Program-made: the position numbers and the translations under genes | Notes under the pieces: model-generated | The model's database searches: none | What the model was told of the DNA's origin: nothing | The model's input: only the letters and a program-made list of their open reading frames with translations | Assembly (NCBI RefSeq): GCF_022448905.1 | Contig: NZ_JAKVCW010000022.1 | Coordinates: 1-56,908 of the forward strand | Reading direction: 5' to 3' | Source of the DNA: Shimia sp. | GTDB taxonomy: Bacteria > Pseudomonadota > Alphaproteobacteria > Rhodobacterales > Rhodobacteraceae | DNA length: 56,908 bases | Shown here: positions 1 through 8,570 of the stretch, piece by piece | Layout: every line of letters starts with the position of its first letter | Position numbering within the stretch: the stretch's first letter is position 1

Positions 1-78
1 AACACTCTCTTAGTTCACGCCGCTTTTGGTTCCAAAAACTTTGACGACGGACAGAAGAAGTTCGGCAAAAAGAAATGA
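1..78 (+). CDS. C-terminal end of an unidentified gene (partial)
   Basis: The first bases read as an open frame of 25 codons ending in TGA, with a Lys-rich tail (KKFGKKK). The start lies outside the window. Composition fits a protein C-terminus but no family is recognisable from so little. It may equally be a chance open frame. Confidence 0.35.
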   Translation, partial: NTLLVHAAFGSKNFDDGQKKFGKKK

Positions 79-790
79 CGGAAAGCTGGCGAACCCATCT
101 GATCGGTTCGCCAATTTCAAACCTAAACCTCTGAAATCAAAGGAATAAAAATGAAGGTGGCGGAGACGAAGGCTGATTTACAATTCCGTTAAGTGTTTGT
201 TATTGTGTCACTAAAAGAAATAGTTGTGGCGAAATACCACATTTCATACCACGTTGAGTTTAATTGTGTCGGGAGTTATGTTGTGGCTGGCTTGAAGCGG
301 ACAATCGCTTCCCTCGCAAATAGAGCCAAGCACAAGGTAGCACTTCATCCAAACTACAAGCTGCATATTCTCAGTCCATTGCCGCATGAATCCTAATAGG
401 GATTCCGCCCATTCTTAATAAGAATGAGCGTCCATGATCTTTCTAGAGCTTCGATGGAAAAGGCAGGAAGTGCGTAGACTGCCATATATCGCAGCGCTTT
501 CTGCCTTTTCGCCCCAGACCTGCTGTTCATTGGTACAACTGTCGCTGCGGTGCGACTTCCTCAAAGCCGTCCTTCACACGCGATGCAGCACTGGCACGAC
601 CGTTAAAGTCCGCGTCGCGGAAGAAGCGCCACTTCGCTGCGATTGCAGCTCGATCGCACCGAGTATCCGTTTTGCGCAGATAGCGCCCTTTGCAAAGTCG
701 CAGCGGCCAGCCAGGCCCGAAGACGTGACCGGCCCAAAGCAGCCATTAGAGTGTCTTGCAGCAAACGGCGCCTATGAGCCCAACTGGGCC
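79..790. other. gene-free stretch with a palindrome and repeat debris
   Basis: No convincing gene is seen. A 17-bp perfect palindrome, CATTCTTAATAAGAATG, lies at 410-426. From about 660 to 700 there is a degraded copy of the dispersed module seen elsewhere in the window (a TTTGCAAAG core next to a GCGCA stretch). The open frames here have unnatural composition and I treat them as non-coding. Confidence 0.5.
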
Positions 791-1327
791 CTAATTTGCA
801 ACGCAGCGAATGGCTGCTTCTGCAACTTGCTCGAAGATCGCTCGGTTTTTTGACGTCGAAGCCACGATCATGCCGCCTTCAAGGGCGGCAACGATCAGGT
901 TAGCGGTTTCAGCAGCATGTTCGACGCCGTGTTCGGTCAGCAGCGTTTCCAGCCACGCCTTGTTCATTTCAAAGAACGCTTTTGTACGTGCGTTCACATT
1001 TTCCGGCAGTCCAATGGCCTCGGCGCCCATTACGGCGCAAAGGCAAATGGACTCCCCCAACACAAGCGCCTTTGAATAGAGCCCCACGAAAGCGTCCAGC
1101 GCCGCGCGCAGCTCGATTTGGTCGATCCTGTCGAGTTCTTCTTTAAACTGCTCCGCGTAACGCGTGACGAGGGCCTCACCGAGGTCTGGCTTGGTCGGAA
1201 AGTGGTAGTGCACGCTTGCGCTTTTGATTCCCACGTCTCTAGCCAGATCGCGGAAACTCATCTCGGCAAAGCCCACGCCTCGCACACGCTTCTCGGCGGC
1301 CTCAAGAATTTTCTCTTTCATTGTCAT
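791..1327 (-). CDS. TetR/AcrR-family transcriptional repressor
   Basis: This 178-residue protein has a TetR-type N-terminal helix-turn-helix at about residues 5-50 (KILEAAEKRVRGVGFAEMSF, then SVHYHFPTKPDLG). The remaining all-helical region would be the ligand and dimer domain. It is transcribed away from the DJ-1/PfpI gene at 1440. The 112-bp gap between them holds two palindromic sites (1343-1362 and 1398-1417), so autoregulation and repression of the neighbour is the obvious reading. The inducer is unknown; TetR proteins beside DJ-1-like genes often respond to electrophiles, but that is inference here. Confidence 0.9.
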   Translation of the reverse strand: MTMKEKILEAAEKRVRGVGFAEMSFRDLARDVGIKSASVHYHFPTKPDLGEALVTRYAEQFKEELDRIDQIELRAALDAFVGLYSKALVLGESICLCAVMGAEAIGLPENVNARTKAFFEMNKAWLETLLTEHGVEHAAETANLIVAALEGGMIVASTSKNRAIFEQVAEAAIRCVAN

Positions 1328-1342
1328 GGGCCTACACTCATT

Positions 1343-1362
1343 TACCTATCGATTGATAGATA
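1343..1362. promoter_or_regulatory. TetR operator candidate 1
   Basis: TACCTATCGATTGATAGATA is an imperfect dyad just upstream of the TetR start. It shares the TACCTA..TGATAG pattern with the second site 55 bp away, which suggests that one dimeric repressor binds both. Confidence 0.6.
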
Positions 1363-1397
1363 GCCGTTGACAGAAGCAGGGTCAACCTCTAATTCAA

Positions 1398-1417
1398 TAC
1401 CTACCAACTGATAGGTA
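1398..1417. promoter_or_regulatory. TetR operator candidate 2
   Basis: TACCTACCAACTGATAGGTA is an inverted repeat ending 22 bp before the chosen start of the DJ-1/PfpI gene, so a bound repressor would block its transcription. The half-sites match those of the first dyad. Confidence 0.65.
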
Positions 1418-1439
1418 GATGCAGAAAGGAACTCTGACA

Positions 1440-2141
1440 ATGGCTACTGGAAACCAACAAAAGCGCGTGCTGCTTGTGATGTCGTCGGTCGACGAGATGG
1501 GCATTTCGGGTAAGCAGACCGGCACCTGGTTCACCGAACTGGCGGCGCCCTACTACATCCTGACCGAAGCTGGATATGAGGTCGTCTTTGCCTCGCCCGA
1601 GGGCGGCGCGGCGCCGATTGATCTGCTCTCGATGAAAGCCCCCTTCACGACGGAATACACCGAACGCTTCTTCAATGATCCTGTGGCGATGTTCGCGGCT
1701 CAGAACACTCGTAAGCTGCGCGAGATCGACTACTCGACCTTCGACGCGCTCTTTGTGCCGGGCGGCTATGGACTGATCTGGGATCTGGCGAGCGACAGCT
1801 ACGCGATCAAGATGATCCGGGACTTCTACGAAAGCGACCGGCCCGTGGCGATGGTCTGTCACGCGCCCGCCATCCTGCGCGACATCAAGCTCTCGAACGG
1901 CGAGTACTTGGTCAATGGCGTCGATCTGACTGGCTTTAAGAACGCCGAGGACAGCGAGATCGAGCTTCTGCATCACCTGCTGTTCTCGCTTGAGGACGAG
2001 CTGAAGGGCCGCGGTGCCAACTATATCAGCAAGGCCAACTGGGAGGCCAACGTTGTCGAGGACGGCGCGTTGATGACCGGTCAGAGCCCTGCCTCTGCAC
2101 CGCCGCTCGCCGAAGCGCTCAAAGCGCGTTTGGCGGCATGA
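1440..2141 (+). CDS. DJ-1/PfpI family protein (Hsp31-like, type 1 glutamine amidotransferase fold)
   Basis: This 233-residue protein has the DJ-1/PfpI fold. It opens with a beta strand (KRVLLVMSSV), a conserved acidic turn (FASPEGG) and the nucleophile elbow MVCHAPA, whose Cys is the expected catalytic residue. Relatives are glyoxalase III/deglycase or chaperone-like enzymes that deal with reactive carbonyls. The start at 1440 was preferred to an upstream ATG at 1419 because an AAAGGA ribosome-binding site ends 9 bases before it and the upstream ATG abuts the operator. It is divergent from a TetR gene that probably controls it. The substrate cannot be read from sequence. Confidence 0.88.
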   Translation: MATGNQQKRVLLVMSSVDEMGISGKQTGTWFTELAAPYYILTEAGYEVVFASPEGGAAPIDLLSMKAPFTTEYTERFFNDPVAMFAAQNTRKLREIDYSTFDALFVPGGYGLIWDLASDSYAIKMIRDFYESDRPVAMVCHAPAILRDIKLSNGEYLVNGVDLTGFKNAEDSEIELLHHLLFSLEDELKGRGANYISKANWEANVVEDGALMTGQSPASAPPLAEALKARLAA

Positions 2142-2153
2142 ACGACACCCCAT

Positions 2154-2178
2154 CGGGGCGGTAACAAATGCCGCCCCG
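2154..2178. other. strong stem-loop after the DJ-1/PfpI gene
   Basis: CGGGGCGG and CCGCCCCG form a perfect 8-bp stem around a 9-base loop, 12 bp after the stop codon. There is no T-run, so it is a possible 3' end or mRNA-stabilising hairpin rather than a classical intrinsic terminator. Confidence 0.45.
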
Positions 2179-2347
2179 GTGCCTCAATGAGCTGATCATC
2201 GAAGAAACTGTCGCGGACTTTGAGCAGTTTGACATCGACCTTATTCTGCCGGGGCATTGCACCGGCTGGCGGGCAACGAACGCCCTTGAACGGTCCTATG
2301 GCGAGCGGGTGGTGCCCATCGCTGTAGGTATGAAAATCAACCTTTGA
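2168..2347 (+). pseudogene. C-terminal remnant of an MBL-fold metallo-hydrolase
   Basis: A 59-codon open frame ends in LILPGHCTGWRATNAL followed by a GERVVPIAVGMKINL tail. This matches my recollection of the end of metallo-beta-lactamase-fold hydrolases, where the His of GHCTGW is a metal ligand. The rest of the fold (HxHxDH and other ligands) is missing, and the frame starts inside a stem-loop just after the DJ-1 gene. It therefore looks like the 3' scrap of a deleted gene. It has no good ribosome-binding site. Confidence 0.6.
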
Positions 2348-2361
2348 GAAAGGTGACAGAA

Positions 2362-3033
2362 ATGGAACTCAACGCAAACTTTGACGAACGCGCCGTCGTG
2401 CATTCAGATCAGGAGCCCTGGGTCGCCTCGCCGATGAAAGGGGTGGACCGTCGGATGCTGGACCGGATCGGCGACGAGGTCGCACGGGCCACCACGATCG
2501 TGCGTTACGCGCCCGGCAGCGCCTTTTCTGCTCACACCCACACAGGCGGTGAGGAGTATCTGGTGCTCGATGGCGTCTTTCAGGACGAACATGGCGATTT
2601 CCCCGTTGGCACCTATGTGCGCAACCCGCCGACATCGTCGCATACCCCCAGTTCGGCCCCAGGCGCCACGATTTTTGTCAAACTCTGGCAATTCAACATG
2701 GACGACCGCAATCAAGTGACCATCGACTCGATGGCCGAGACGCCGCAGCCCGTCCGCGACGGCGTGGCCGAAATCCCGCTGTTTCAAGATGCTCGCGAGC
2801 GCGTGCGCATTGAGGTGTGGGACGCCAATGCCTCCATTGCGGACAACGACCACAAGGGGTTCGAGGCGCTGGTGATAGAGGGCACATTTGTCGAAAGTGG
2901 CGAAGAGTTTGCGAAGAACTCTTGGCTGAGGCTTCCCGCGGGTATGCCATTGAACGCAATCGCAGGTCCGGAAGGTGCACGCCTCTGGATCAAATCTGAC
3001 CATCTGGCCGAGGCACCAACCGCGCCCACTTAA
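2362..3033 (+). CDS. ChrR-like bicupin protein
   Basis: The 223-residue protein carries a cupin motif near residues 46-65 (PGSAFSAHTHTGGEEYLVLDG, with two His and one Glu as metal ligands). A second-motif His follows in TSSHTPSS. A second, degenerate cupin half follows (about 135-210). It resembles the C-terminal cupin of ChrR-type anti-sigma factors but lacks the N-terminal sigma-binding part, so it is more likely a stand-alone metal-binding cupin. The start at 2362 has a GAGAAAGG ribosome-binding site. It heads a compact set with the SDR and the flavin oxidase. Confidence 0.8.
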   Translation: MELNANFDERAVVHSDQEPWVASPMKGVDRRMLDRIGDEVARATTIVRYAPGSAFSAHTHTGGEEYLVLDGVFQDEHGDFPVGTYVRNPPTSSHTPSSAPGATIFVKLWQFNMDDRNQVTIDSMAETPQPVRDGVAEIPLFQDARERVRIEVWDANASIADNDHKGFEALVIEGTFVESGEEFAKNSWLRLPAGMPLNAIAGPEGARLWIKSDHLAEAPTAPT

Positions 3034-3048
3034 CCGGAGGAAAACGAC

Positions 3049-3735
3049 ATGGCTGCTCAAAGCGCATCCCTCGCGATTGTCGCGGGGGCCGGGGCAGGGC
3101 TTGGCCGAACCTTGGTCTCAAGCTTCAATGACAATGGCTACATCGCTTTTGGGCTGAACCGTACGGTGCCCAACGGCGCCAAGGAGACGATCCTAGCTGT
3201 GGATCTCGCGAACGCTCATCTCACCGCGCGCAAATTGCTCGATCTGAACGGCACCCATGGCGCGCCCAAGCTGGTGGTTCATAACACAGCCAAGTTGGTG
3301 ATTTCTGACTTTGAGAACACCTCGGTTGACGACTTCGAAGCAACCTGGCGGTCGATGGTTCTTTCGGCGGTGAACCTTGCCAAGGGCGTGTTGCCCGGCA
3401 TGGTCGAAACCGGCGGCGGAACATTCATCGTCTCGGGCGCGACGGCCAGCTTGCGCGGGGGCAAGAACTTTGCGGCGTTCGCTGCTGCAAAGGCCGCGCT
3501 TCGGGCGCTGACACAATCATTGGCGCGGGAATACGGGCCGAAGGGCATCCACGTGGCACATGTGATCCTGGACGGGATTGTCGACACCGAAGCCAGCCGA
3601 GACCTGCATGGCATGGACCCCGCCCGGATGATGAAACCTGAAGACATCGCGCAGGTCTATCTGGACCTCGCCAACCAACCGAAATCTACTTGGACCCATG
3701 AGCTGGATCTCAGACCTATGGGGGAGGCATTCTGA
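3049..3735 (+). CDS. short-chain dehydrogenase/reductase (atypical active site)
   Basis: A 228-residue Rossmann protein with a nucleotide-binding AGAGAGLGRTL near the N-terminus, HNTAKL in place of the usual NNAG, and catalytic-region SGATASLRGG. The YxxxK motif reads FAAAK, so the usual catalytic Tyr is Phe while the Lys and Ser positions are kept. It may therefore have an altered reaction or a non-catalytic role. A GGAGG site sits 8 bases before the ATG. The gene overlaps the next one (TGATG), pointing to translational coupling. Confidence 0.85.
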   Translation: MAAQSASLAIVAGAGAGLGRTLVSSFNDNGYIAFGLNRTVPNGAKETILAVDLANAHLTARKLLDLNGTHGAPKLVVHNTAKLVISDFENTSVDDFEATWRSMVLSAVNLAKGVLPGMVETGGGTFIVSGATASLRGGKNFAAFAAAKAALRALTQSLAREYGPKGIHVAHVILDGIVDTEASRDLHGMDPARMMKPEDIAQVYLDLANQPKSTWTHELDLRPMGEAF

Positions 3736-4820
3736 TGCAAACAGACATTCTCATAGTGGGCGGCGGCCTGTCAGGCCTCGCTCTGGCGGATCACTTGGCC
3801 CAGCAGGGCACTGACTTCTTGCTTGTAGAGGCGCAGGAACGCTTGGGAGGTCGGATCATGACCAAAGACATCGCGGGTGGCCGGTTCGATCTTGGCCCAG
3901 CCTGGTTTTGGCCTGGCCAACCGCGCATGGCCGCACTTTCCCGGCGGTTCAACATCCCCGTCTTCGAGCAGTTCTCAACCGGCGATCTGATGTATCAGGA
4001 CCAAACAGGTGCCGTTCAACGCGGGCGGGGCTATGCCTCGATGCAAGGGTCGTACCGCTTGGACGGCGGGATGGGCGCTTTGATTGATGGGCTGGCCAAT
4101 TCGTTGGATGAAAACAAGATCCTCACGAACGCCAGGCTCGACACGGTTGCCCATGGCTCGGACGGTATAACAGCGACCGTCATCCAAGATGGGTCAGCGA
4201 CAACCATTAAGGCACGTCAGATCATTCTGGCTGTTCCGCCACGCGTGGTTGCGGACAACGTGACGTTCGAGCCCGCACTGGATGCCGCGCAACTTCAATC
4301 GCTCAAGAATGTCCCCACATGGATGGCGGGTCAGGCGAAAATTGTTGCCGTCTATGACGAGCCGCACTGGCGCAACGCTGGCCTCTCTGGCGACGCGATG
4401 AGCCACTGCGGGCCGATGTTCGAAATCCACGACGCCTCGCCAATGAACGGTGGGCCTTACGCACTGTTTGGTTTTGTGGGCGTGCCCGCGGATGCCAGAG
4501 AGGTTCATCGGGACGAGGTGATGAAGCTTGCCCAGGAGCAACTCGTTGCGCTGTTTGGCCCCGAGATGGGCAACCCGCGCGACTTGATCCTGCAAGACTG
4601 GGCGACCGTTCCCGAGATCGCCCGCGCGCAAGACCGACGGCCCGTCAGCCGCCACCCAAGCTATGGCTTGCCGCACGAATTACGTCCGTTGGCGCAGAAA
4701 GGCCTCTACTTCGGCTCCACGGAGACCGCCCACGGCTATGGGGGCTTCCTTGAAGGCGCGCTGGAGACAGCCGAAGGACTGTCCAAGACCCTCCCTTTGG
4801 TGGCGTCTATGAGTGCCTAA
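3735..4820 (+). CDS. flavin monoamine-oxidase-like FAD oxidoreductase
   Basis: This 361-residue protein starts with a dinucleotide-binding GGGLSGLALADHLAQQG, followed by the RLGGRIMT motif typical of flavin-containing amine oxidases and phytoene-desaturase relatives. Near the C-terminus is the FAD-contacting GSTETAHGYGGFLEGALETAE. It would oxidise an amine or related C–N/C–H bond using FAD; the substrate is not evident. Its ATG overlaps the SDR stop codon, so cupin, SDR and oxidase probably form one transcript and one small pathway. Confidence 0.85.
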   Translation: MQTDILIVGGGLSGLALADHLAQQGTDFLLVEAQERLGGRIMTKDIAGGRFDLGPAWFWPGQPRMAALSRRFNIPVFEQFSTGDLMYQDQTGAVQRGRGYASMQGSYRLDGGMGALIDGLANSLDENKILTNARLDTVAHGSDGITATVIQDGSATTIKARQIILAVPPRVVADNVTFEPALDAAQLQSLKNVPTWMAGQAKIVAVYDEPHWRNAGLSGDAMSHCGPMFEIHDASPMNGGPYALFGFVGVPADAREVHRDEVMKLAQEQLVALFGPEMGNPRDLILQDWATVPEIARAQDRRPVSRHPSYGLPHELRPLAQKGLYFGSTETAHGYGGFLEGALETAEGLSKTLPLVASMSA

Positions 4821-5249
4821 AGACAAAATGCTAGCCCCCGAAGCGGACATTGCTCAAATGTCGGCAGTGTCCGCGTTGCAGACCTTTGAGCAACGCGCAG
4901 CCAACTTCCGGAATCTGCCCACCTTTGGGTTTGGACTGGAACCAGCAACGATGCGGATCACGTCTGCTTCGGGCTGGGAGCGGGCATCCGGCAGTTTCAT
5001 CTCTAATCACTGACCAAGAGGTCCACCTCGGCCAGGCGCCGACGGCAGCATTGCGCAGAAAGCAGAATTTGCAAAATCGTCGGATTTTAGGGCTTTACAG
5101 AGGTTTCGTGCCGCACGCGCACTTGGAAAAGCCGCCCTTCGCCGCAGGTGCAGCCGCCAATTGTCATCGAACGGGAAAGGAGCGGGACAGTGCCGTTGTT
5201 CAAACACCGATGGTCAATGTCTGCCTTATGCATTATTGATCTCAGCGCA
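4821..5249. repeat. gene-free stretch with long copy of dispersed repeat (copy 1)
   Basis: Between the amine oxidase and the MFS pump there is no gene. About 5048-5190 is a roughly 140-bp sequence that reappears nearly identical in reverse orientation at about 32138-32280. It contains the TTTGCAAAAT core and the GCGCAGAAAGCAG block also found in shorter copies elsewhere. The start of the MFS gene lies about 60 bp beyond it. Confidence 0.75.
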
Positions 5250-6437
5250 ATGCAACCGGCCAGGCAACCAGACCGCCCCGAGTTTATCGCGATGGCAACC
5301 GTCTTGATGGCAACAATTGCGTTGTCGATAGACGTGATGTTGCCCGCGCTCGGGGACATGGCATCGGAGCTTGGCGTGGAAAGCAACCGACGCCAGATGG
5401 TGATCGTTGCCTTGTTTTTGGGGTTGGCGGCGGGTCAGTTGGTGTTCGGGCCAATGTCGGACAGCATAGGCCGCCGACCGGCTATCGTCATTGGCGCAGC
5501 CTTCTTCGCTGTCGGCGGTTTGATCTGCGCAATGGCAACGACTTTCGAGACGCTCATAGCGGGCCGCCTGTTGCAGGGCGCGGGAGCCGCAGGGCCCCGG
5601 ATTGTCACCGTGGCGCTGATCCGCGACCGCTTCGAAGGTGCCGCGATGGCGCGCGTGATGTCCATTATCATGGGCATCTTCATCATGGTACCAGTTCTTG
5701 CTCCATCGCTCGGCCAGGCTTTGTTGCTAGTAATGCCCTGGCGTGGATTGTTCACGCTTCTGTCGGTCGTTTGTGTCGGTGGAGCCTTGTGGCTTCTTCG
5801 CCGGCAGCCCGAAACGATTCTGGAGAAACGCACCTTTCGGGTCGGCAAATTCGCTGCTGCTGTTCTCGAAGTCCTGACGGAACGACGGGCCATGGCATTC
5901 ACTGTGGCAGGTGGTCTCTGCTATGGTGCGCTTATGGGATATATCAACTCCTCGCAGCAACTCTTTCAGGAAACTTATGAAGTCGGAACTCTTTACGCCG
6001 TCCTATTTGGCTGCGCAGCGCTTTTTATATCGGTCGCAACACTGACCAACGCGCGCCTTGTGAAACGCTTCGCCATGGATCGGATTTGTGTTCTTGCAGT
6101 CTCAGGGCTGATCATTTGGTCACTCGCCTTTATGGGCATGATGATGATCATGGGTGATCTTCCGCCGCTCTGGCTGTTCATGAGCGCAAACTGTCCAGCA
6201 CTCTTCCTTCTTGGTCTGACGTTCGGTAACTTCAATGCAATCGCACTGGAAAAACTGGGGCATATTGCAGGGCTCGCAGCTGCTGTAACGGCGTCAGTAT
6301 TGACGCTCGTGGGTGCTGTCGCGGCGGGCGCAATCGGATTCAGCTACAATATGAGTCTCTATCCCATCTTTCTGGGGTACGCTATCTGCGGAGCCATAGC
6401 CCTGATCCTGATGTTATTGCCCTCCGCCAAAAGCTGA
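5250..6437 (+). CDS. MFS multidrug efflux transporter, Bcr/CflA type
   Basis: A 395-residue, about 12-TM major facilitator. The first helix (FIAMATVLMATIALSIDVMLPAL) with its D and P, and the loop motif GPMSDSIGRRPAIV, are typical of the Bcr/CflA drug:H+ antiporter subfamily in the inner membrane. A further upstream frame exists (ATG at 5148 or 5217), but it starts within the repeat. The start at 5250 gives the usual short cytoplasmic leader (MQPARQPDRPEF). There is no strong ribosome-binding site at any candidate. It is probably monocistronic. Confidence 0.88.
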   Translation: MQPARQPDRPEFIAMATVLMATIALSIDVMLPALGDMASELGVESNRRQMVIVALFLGLAAGQLVFGPMSDSIGRRPAIVIGAAFFAVGGLICAMATTFETLIAGRLLQGAGAAGPRIVTVALIRDRFEGAAMARVMSIIMGIFIMVPVLAPSLGQALLLVMPWRGLFTLLSVVCVGGALWLLRRQPETILEKRTFRVGKFAAAVLEVLTERRAMAFTVAGGLCYGALMGYINSSQQLFQETYEVGTLYAVLFGCAALFISVATLTNARLVKRFAMDRICVLAVSGLIIWSLAFMGMMMIMGDLPPLWLFMSANCPALFLLGLTFGNFNAIALEKLGHIAGLAAAVTASVLTLVGAVAAGAIGFSYNMSLYPIFLGYAICGAIALILMLLPSAKS

Positions 6438-6549
6438 CATTCGGTCGAAGTGCAGCATTCTGCAAAATGGGCTCGGAGCTGCACTGCGGCAGTGCAGCGC
6501 CTAATTTTGCTGCTATAGCTGAGATGACGCCACCATAAATGACGGTAGG
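6438..6549. other. short gap before the inverted repeat
   Basis: No gene or clear terminator is seen between the MFS stop and the left arm of the inverted repeat. Confidence 0.4.
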
Positions 6550-7291
6550 CAGCCCTTTCATGACATTCACATGAGGCTCAGAACGTTCTCCGCTGCAGGC
6601 GCAAAGCTGTAAGGCCGATTTCCCGAAAGCTGCCTTTCAATACTAAACCGCAGCGGTGCCGGATGCTGCGTGAGCCACCAATGGCAGCGATGCGCAGGTA
6701 GCTGACTTTGCAAAGTCGTCAAACTAGCCACCTATTGCCCCAGAATTCTATGAGCAATGCTGCGGCGCAGATCACCGAAGCAGTCGTTAGCTGCAGTTGC
6801 GAAGGTTCATGCCAAGCGAAATTGCATAATGCGGGACTTTTCTGCCTTTGGCGGAACCAACCCCGATCAGCAGGTGCAAAGAGTAGCTTAATTTACGCCA
6901 AATCCTGTCCAAGGATTGAGGAGTAGCTCAAATCGAACTAATTTGATCTGAATGACTGGTTCGATAATGGCCGAAAATGACCGGTATCTGTCATTGCGCG
7001 CCGGAGATATTCTTGAAATTTTCTTGTATATGACGACGAACGAAAATGTCCTCTCTGGACCTTCACCCACTACTAAGCGTGTAGTAGCGCTGGTATACGA
7101 TGGCGCAAATGCAACAGACATAGTCGGTCCGTTGGATGTTCTGGCTGGTGTCCAACTTGCGCTTCGAACGTCAGACCAACCTTACAAAATAGAAGTTGTA
7201 TCACTGAATGGCGGGCCAATAACCACGGGACCTTCATGCGTTCAAATTCAGACGATCCCCCTGTCAAGTATCCGCGGTGGGGATATCGATA
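6550..7291. repeat. left arm of 742-bp inverted repeat
   Basis: This segment is the reverse complement of 12539-13280 without any length change: every paired position sums to 19830. The only differences I found are a few bases near the inner edge (about 7249-7285). It contains a dispersed intergenic repeat, an AT-rich upstream region and the first codons of the GlxA-type gene. Confidence 0.93.
6704..6717. repeat. 14-bp palindrome, dispersed module
   Basis: GACTTTGCAAAGTC is a perfect palindrome. It recurs at 10472-10485 and, through the inverted repeat, at 13113-13126, each time next to a TGCGCAG/CTGCGCA block and a GGCAGC/GCTGCC block. Confidence 0.8.
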
Positions 7292-8040
7292 TTCTGCTAG
7301 TTCCTGGTGGCGAAACTGCCATGGAGGTGGCGAAACAATCTAAAATGCGATTAGCAATTGAAGAACTTGCCGCTCAATCAACGCACACAGCTAGCATATG
7401 CACGGGCGCCTTTCTATTAGCGGAAGCAGGGCTTCTAAAAGAACGAAGAGCCACGACACACTGGGCATGGGCAGAAAAGTTAAGACAAAAGTTCCCAGAC
7501 GTCACCGTTGAAGATGACAAAATCTACATTCAAGACGGAAAAATATTCACATCTGCAGGTATTACAGCAGGAATGGACCTTGCTCTGGCGCTTGTTCAGC
7601 TCCATTTCGGCCCGCGTATAGCTCTAACCGTCGCTCAATATTGGGTTATGTTTCTAAAACGGCCAGGCGGTCAATCGCAGTTCAGTTGTCTCTTGCCGTC
7701 AGTTCAATCAATCACTGGACCAATAGAGAGGGTTATGCTGTGGGCCCAAGAGAACCTTGAATCAAGTATTACTGTCGAGTCAATGGCAAGATATAGTTCG
7801 ATGAGCGCAAGGAACTTCCATCGAAGATTTACTAAAGAAGTTGGTCAAACGCCATCAAAATACATACAAACACTCCGGTTATTTAGAGCAAAAAGCGAAC
7901 TAGAGCTGTCTCAAAAATCTCTAGACGAAATCTCTAGAGACGCTGGCTTTACAAGTTCACATCAGTTTCGACGAAGCTTCATACGCTCTTTTCAAGTCTC
8001 ACCTACACAATACCGCAACAGAAATAGAGAATTGCCTTGA
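7030..8040 (+). CDS. GlxA-type AraC-family transcriptional regulator
   Basis: It has two domains. A DJ-1/PfpI-like sensor runs from about residue 16 to 190 (RVVALVYDGANATDIVGPLDVL; elbow ASICTGAFLLAEAG). An AraC-type double helix-turn-helix follows at about 230-330 (SMSARNFHRRFTKEVGQTPSKYI and the second helix pair DEISRDAGFTSSHQFRRSF). In this family the sensor binds amine or quaternary-amine metabolites; the ligand here is unknown. ATGs at 6952 and 6967 would lengthen it, but neither has a ribosome-binding site. The gene is more AT-rich than its neighbours. Its first ~87 codons lie in the inverted repeat and recur as a truncated copy near 12.6 kb. Confidence 0.87.
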   Translation: MTTNENVLSGPSPTTKRVVALVYDGANATDIVGPLDVLAGVQLALRTSDQPYKIEVVSLNGGPITTGPSCVQIQTIPLSSIRGGDIDILLVPGGETAMEVAKQSKMRLAIEELAAQSTHTASICTGAFLLAEAGLLKERRATTHWAWAEKLRQKFPDVTVEDDKIYIQDGKIFTSAGITAGMDLALALVQLHFGPRIALTVAQYWVMFLKRPGGQSQFSCLLPSVQSITGPIERVMLWAQENLESSITVESMARYSSMSARNFHRRFTKEVGQTPSKYIQTLRLFRAKSELELSQKSLDEISRDAGFTSSHQFRRSFIRSFQVSPTQYRNRNRELP

Positions 8041-8570
8041 CACAATTTGGAATTAAAAACTCTTTTCAGGCAAATCTGGAAAATCTAGTAGGCGTTGAAT
8101 ACTATGATGCATCTAACTTTAGGAGTAACCAAGTAGATATGGTTGTAAGCTCCGAAGAGCACTTTTCTCAAATTTCAATCATCTTGGATACACTTGGATT
8201 TCAGATCAATCGATCAAAGTGTCTGGACGATCTTTTCTCGAGCATCTCTGAGGACCCGGAACGGACTGCAATTGTAGTTATTTGCATGGATCAGAATAAT
8301 ATACACAGACTAGAAAGTCACTTTAGGCTTCTGAAAATGATGGATTATCACTTACCAGTATTGATCCTTGATTGTGGACTAAACACAGGATCAGGGATCT
8401 ATGAAAAAAAAATTTACAGAGACTGTGTGCATCACTTCACTTGCGCAACGTCCATTTTGTCAAAGCAAATTTACAGTGCAGTTCTCGCAAGTTTGGCCTG
8501 GTCGTCCGAGATTGATCGCGTTCATGCGAGCAGCATAATGCTTCTCGAAAAAATTTATAAGAAACACTGA
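8037..8570 (+). CDS. hypothetical protein, receiver-like
   Basis: A 177-residue AT-rich gene whose TTG start overlaps the GlxA stop, so it is probably co-translated. I do not recognise a family with certainty. The alternation of an initial strand (MVVSSEEHFSQI), amphipathic helices and hydrophobic strands (TAIVVICMDQ; LPVLILDCG) resembles a response-regulator receiver fold. The canonical acidic pair, phospho-Asp context and conserved Lys are not clearly present. It may be a pseudo-receiver partner of the upstream regulator. Confidence 0.6.
   Translation: MTQFGIKNSFQANLENLVGVEYYDASNFRSNQVDMVVSSEEHFSQISIILDTLGFQINRSKCLDDLFSSISEDPERTAIVVICMDQNNIHRLESHFRLLKMMDYHLPVLILDCGLNTGSGIYEKKIYRDCVHHFTCATSILSKQIYSAVLASLAWSSEIDRVHASSIMLLEKIYKKH

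Noticed and set aside
434..853. Open frame of 139 codons near the left end
   Set aside because: Unnatural composition, runs through repeat debris and into the 3' end of the TetR gene on the other strand.
1401..2153. 250-codon minus-strand frame
   Set aside because: Exact antisense of the DJ-1/PfpI gene, whose family motifs are unambiguous.
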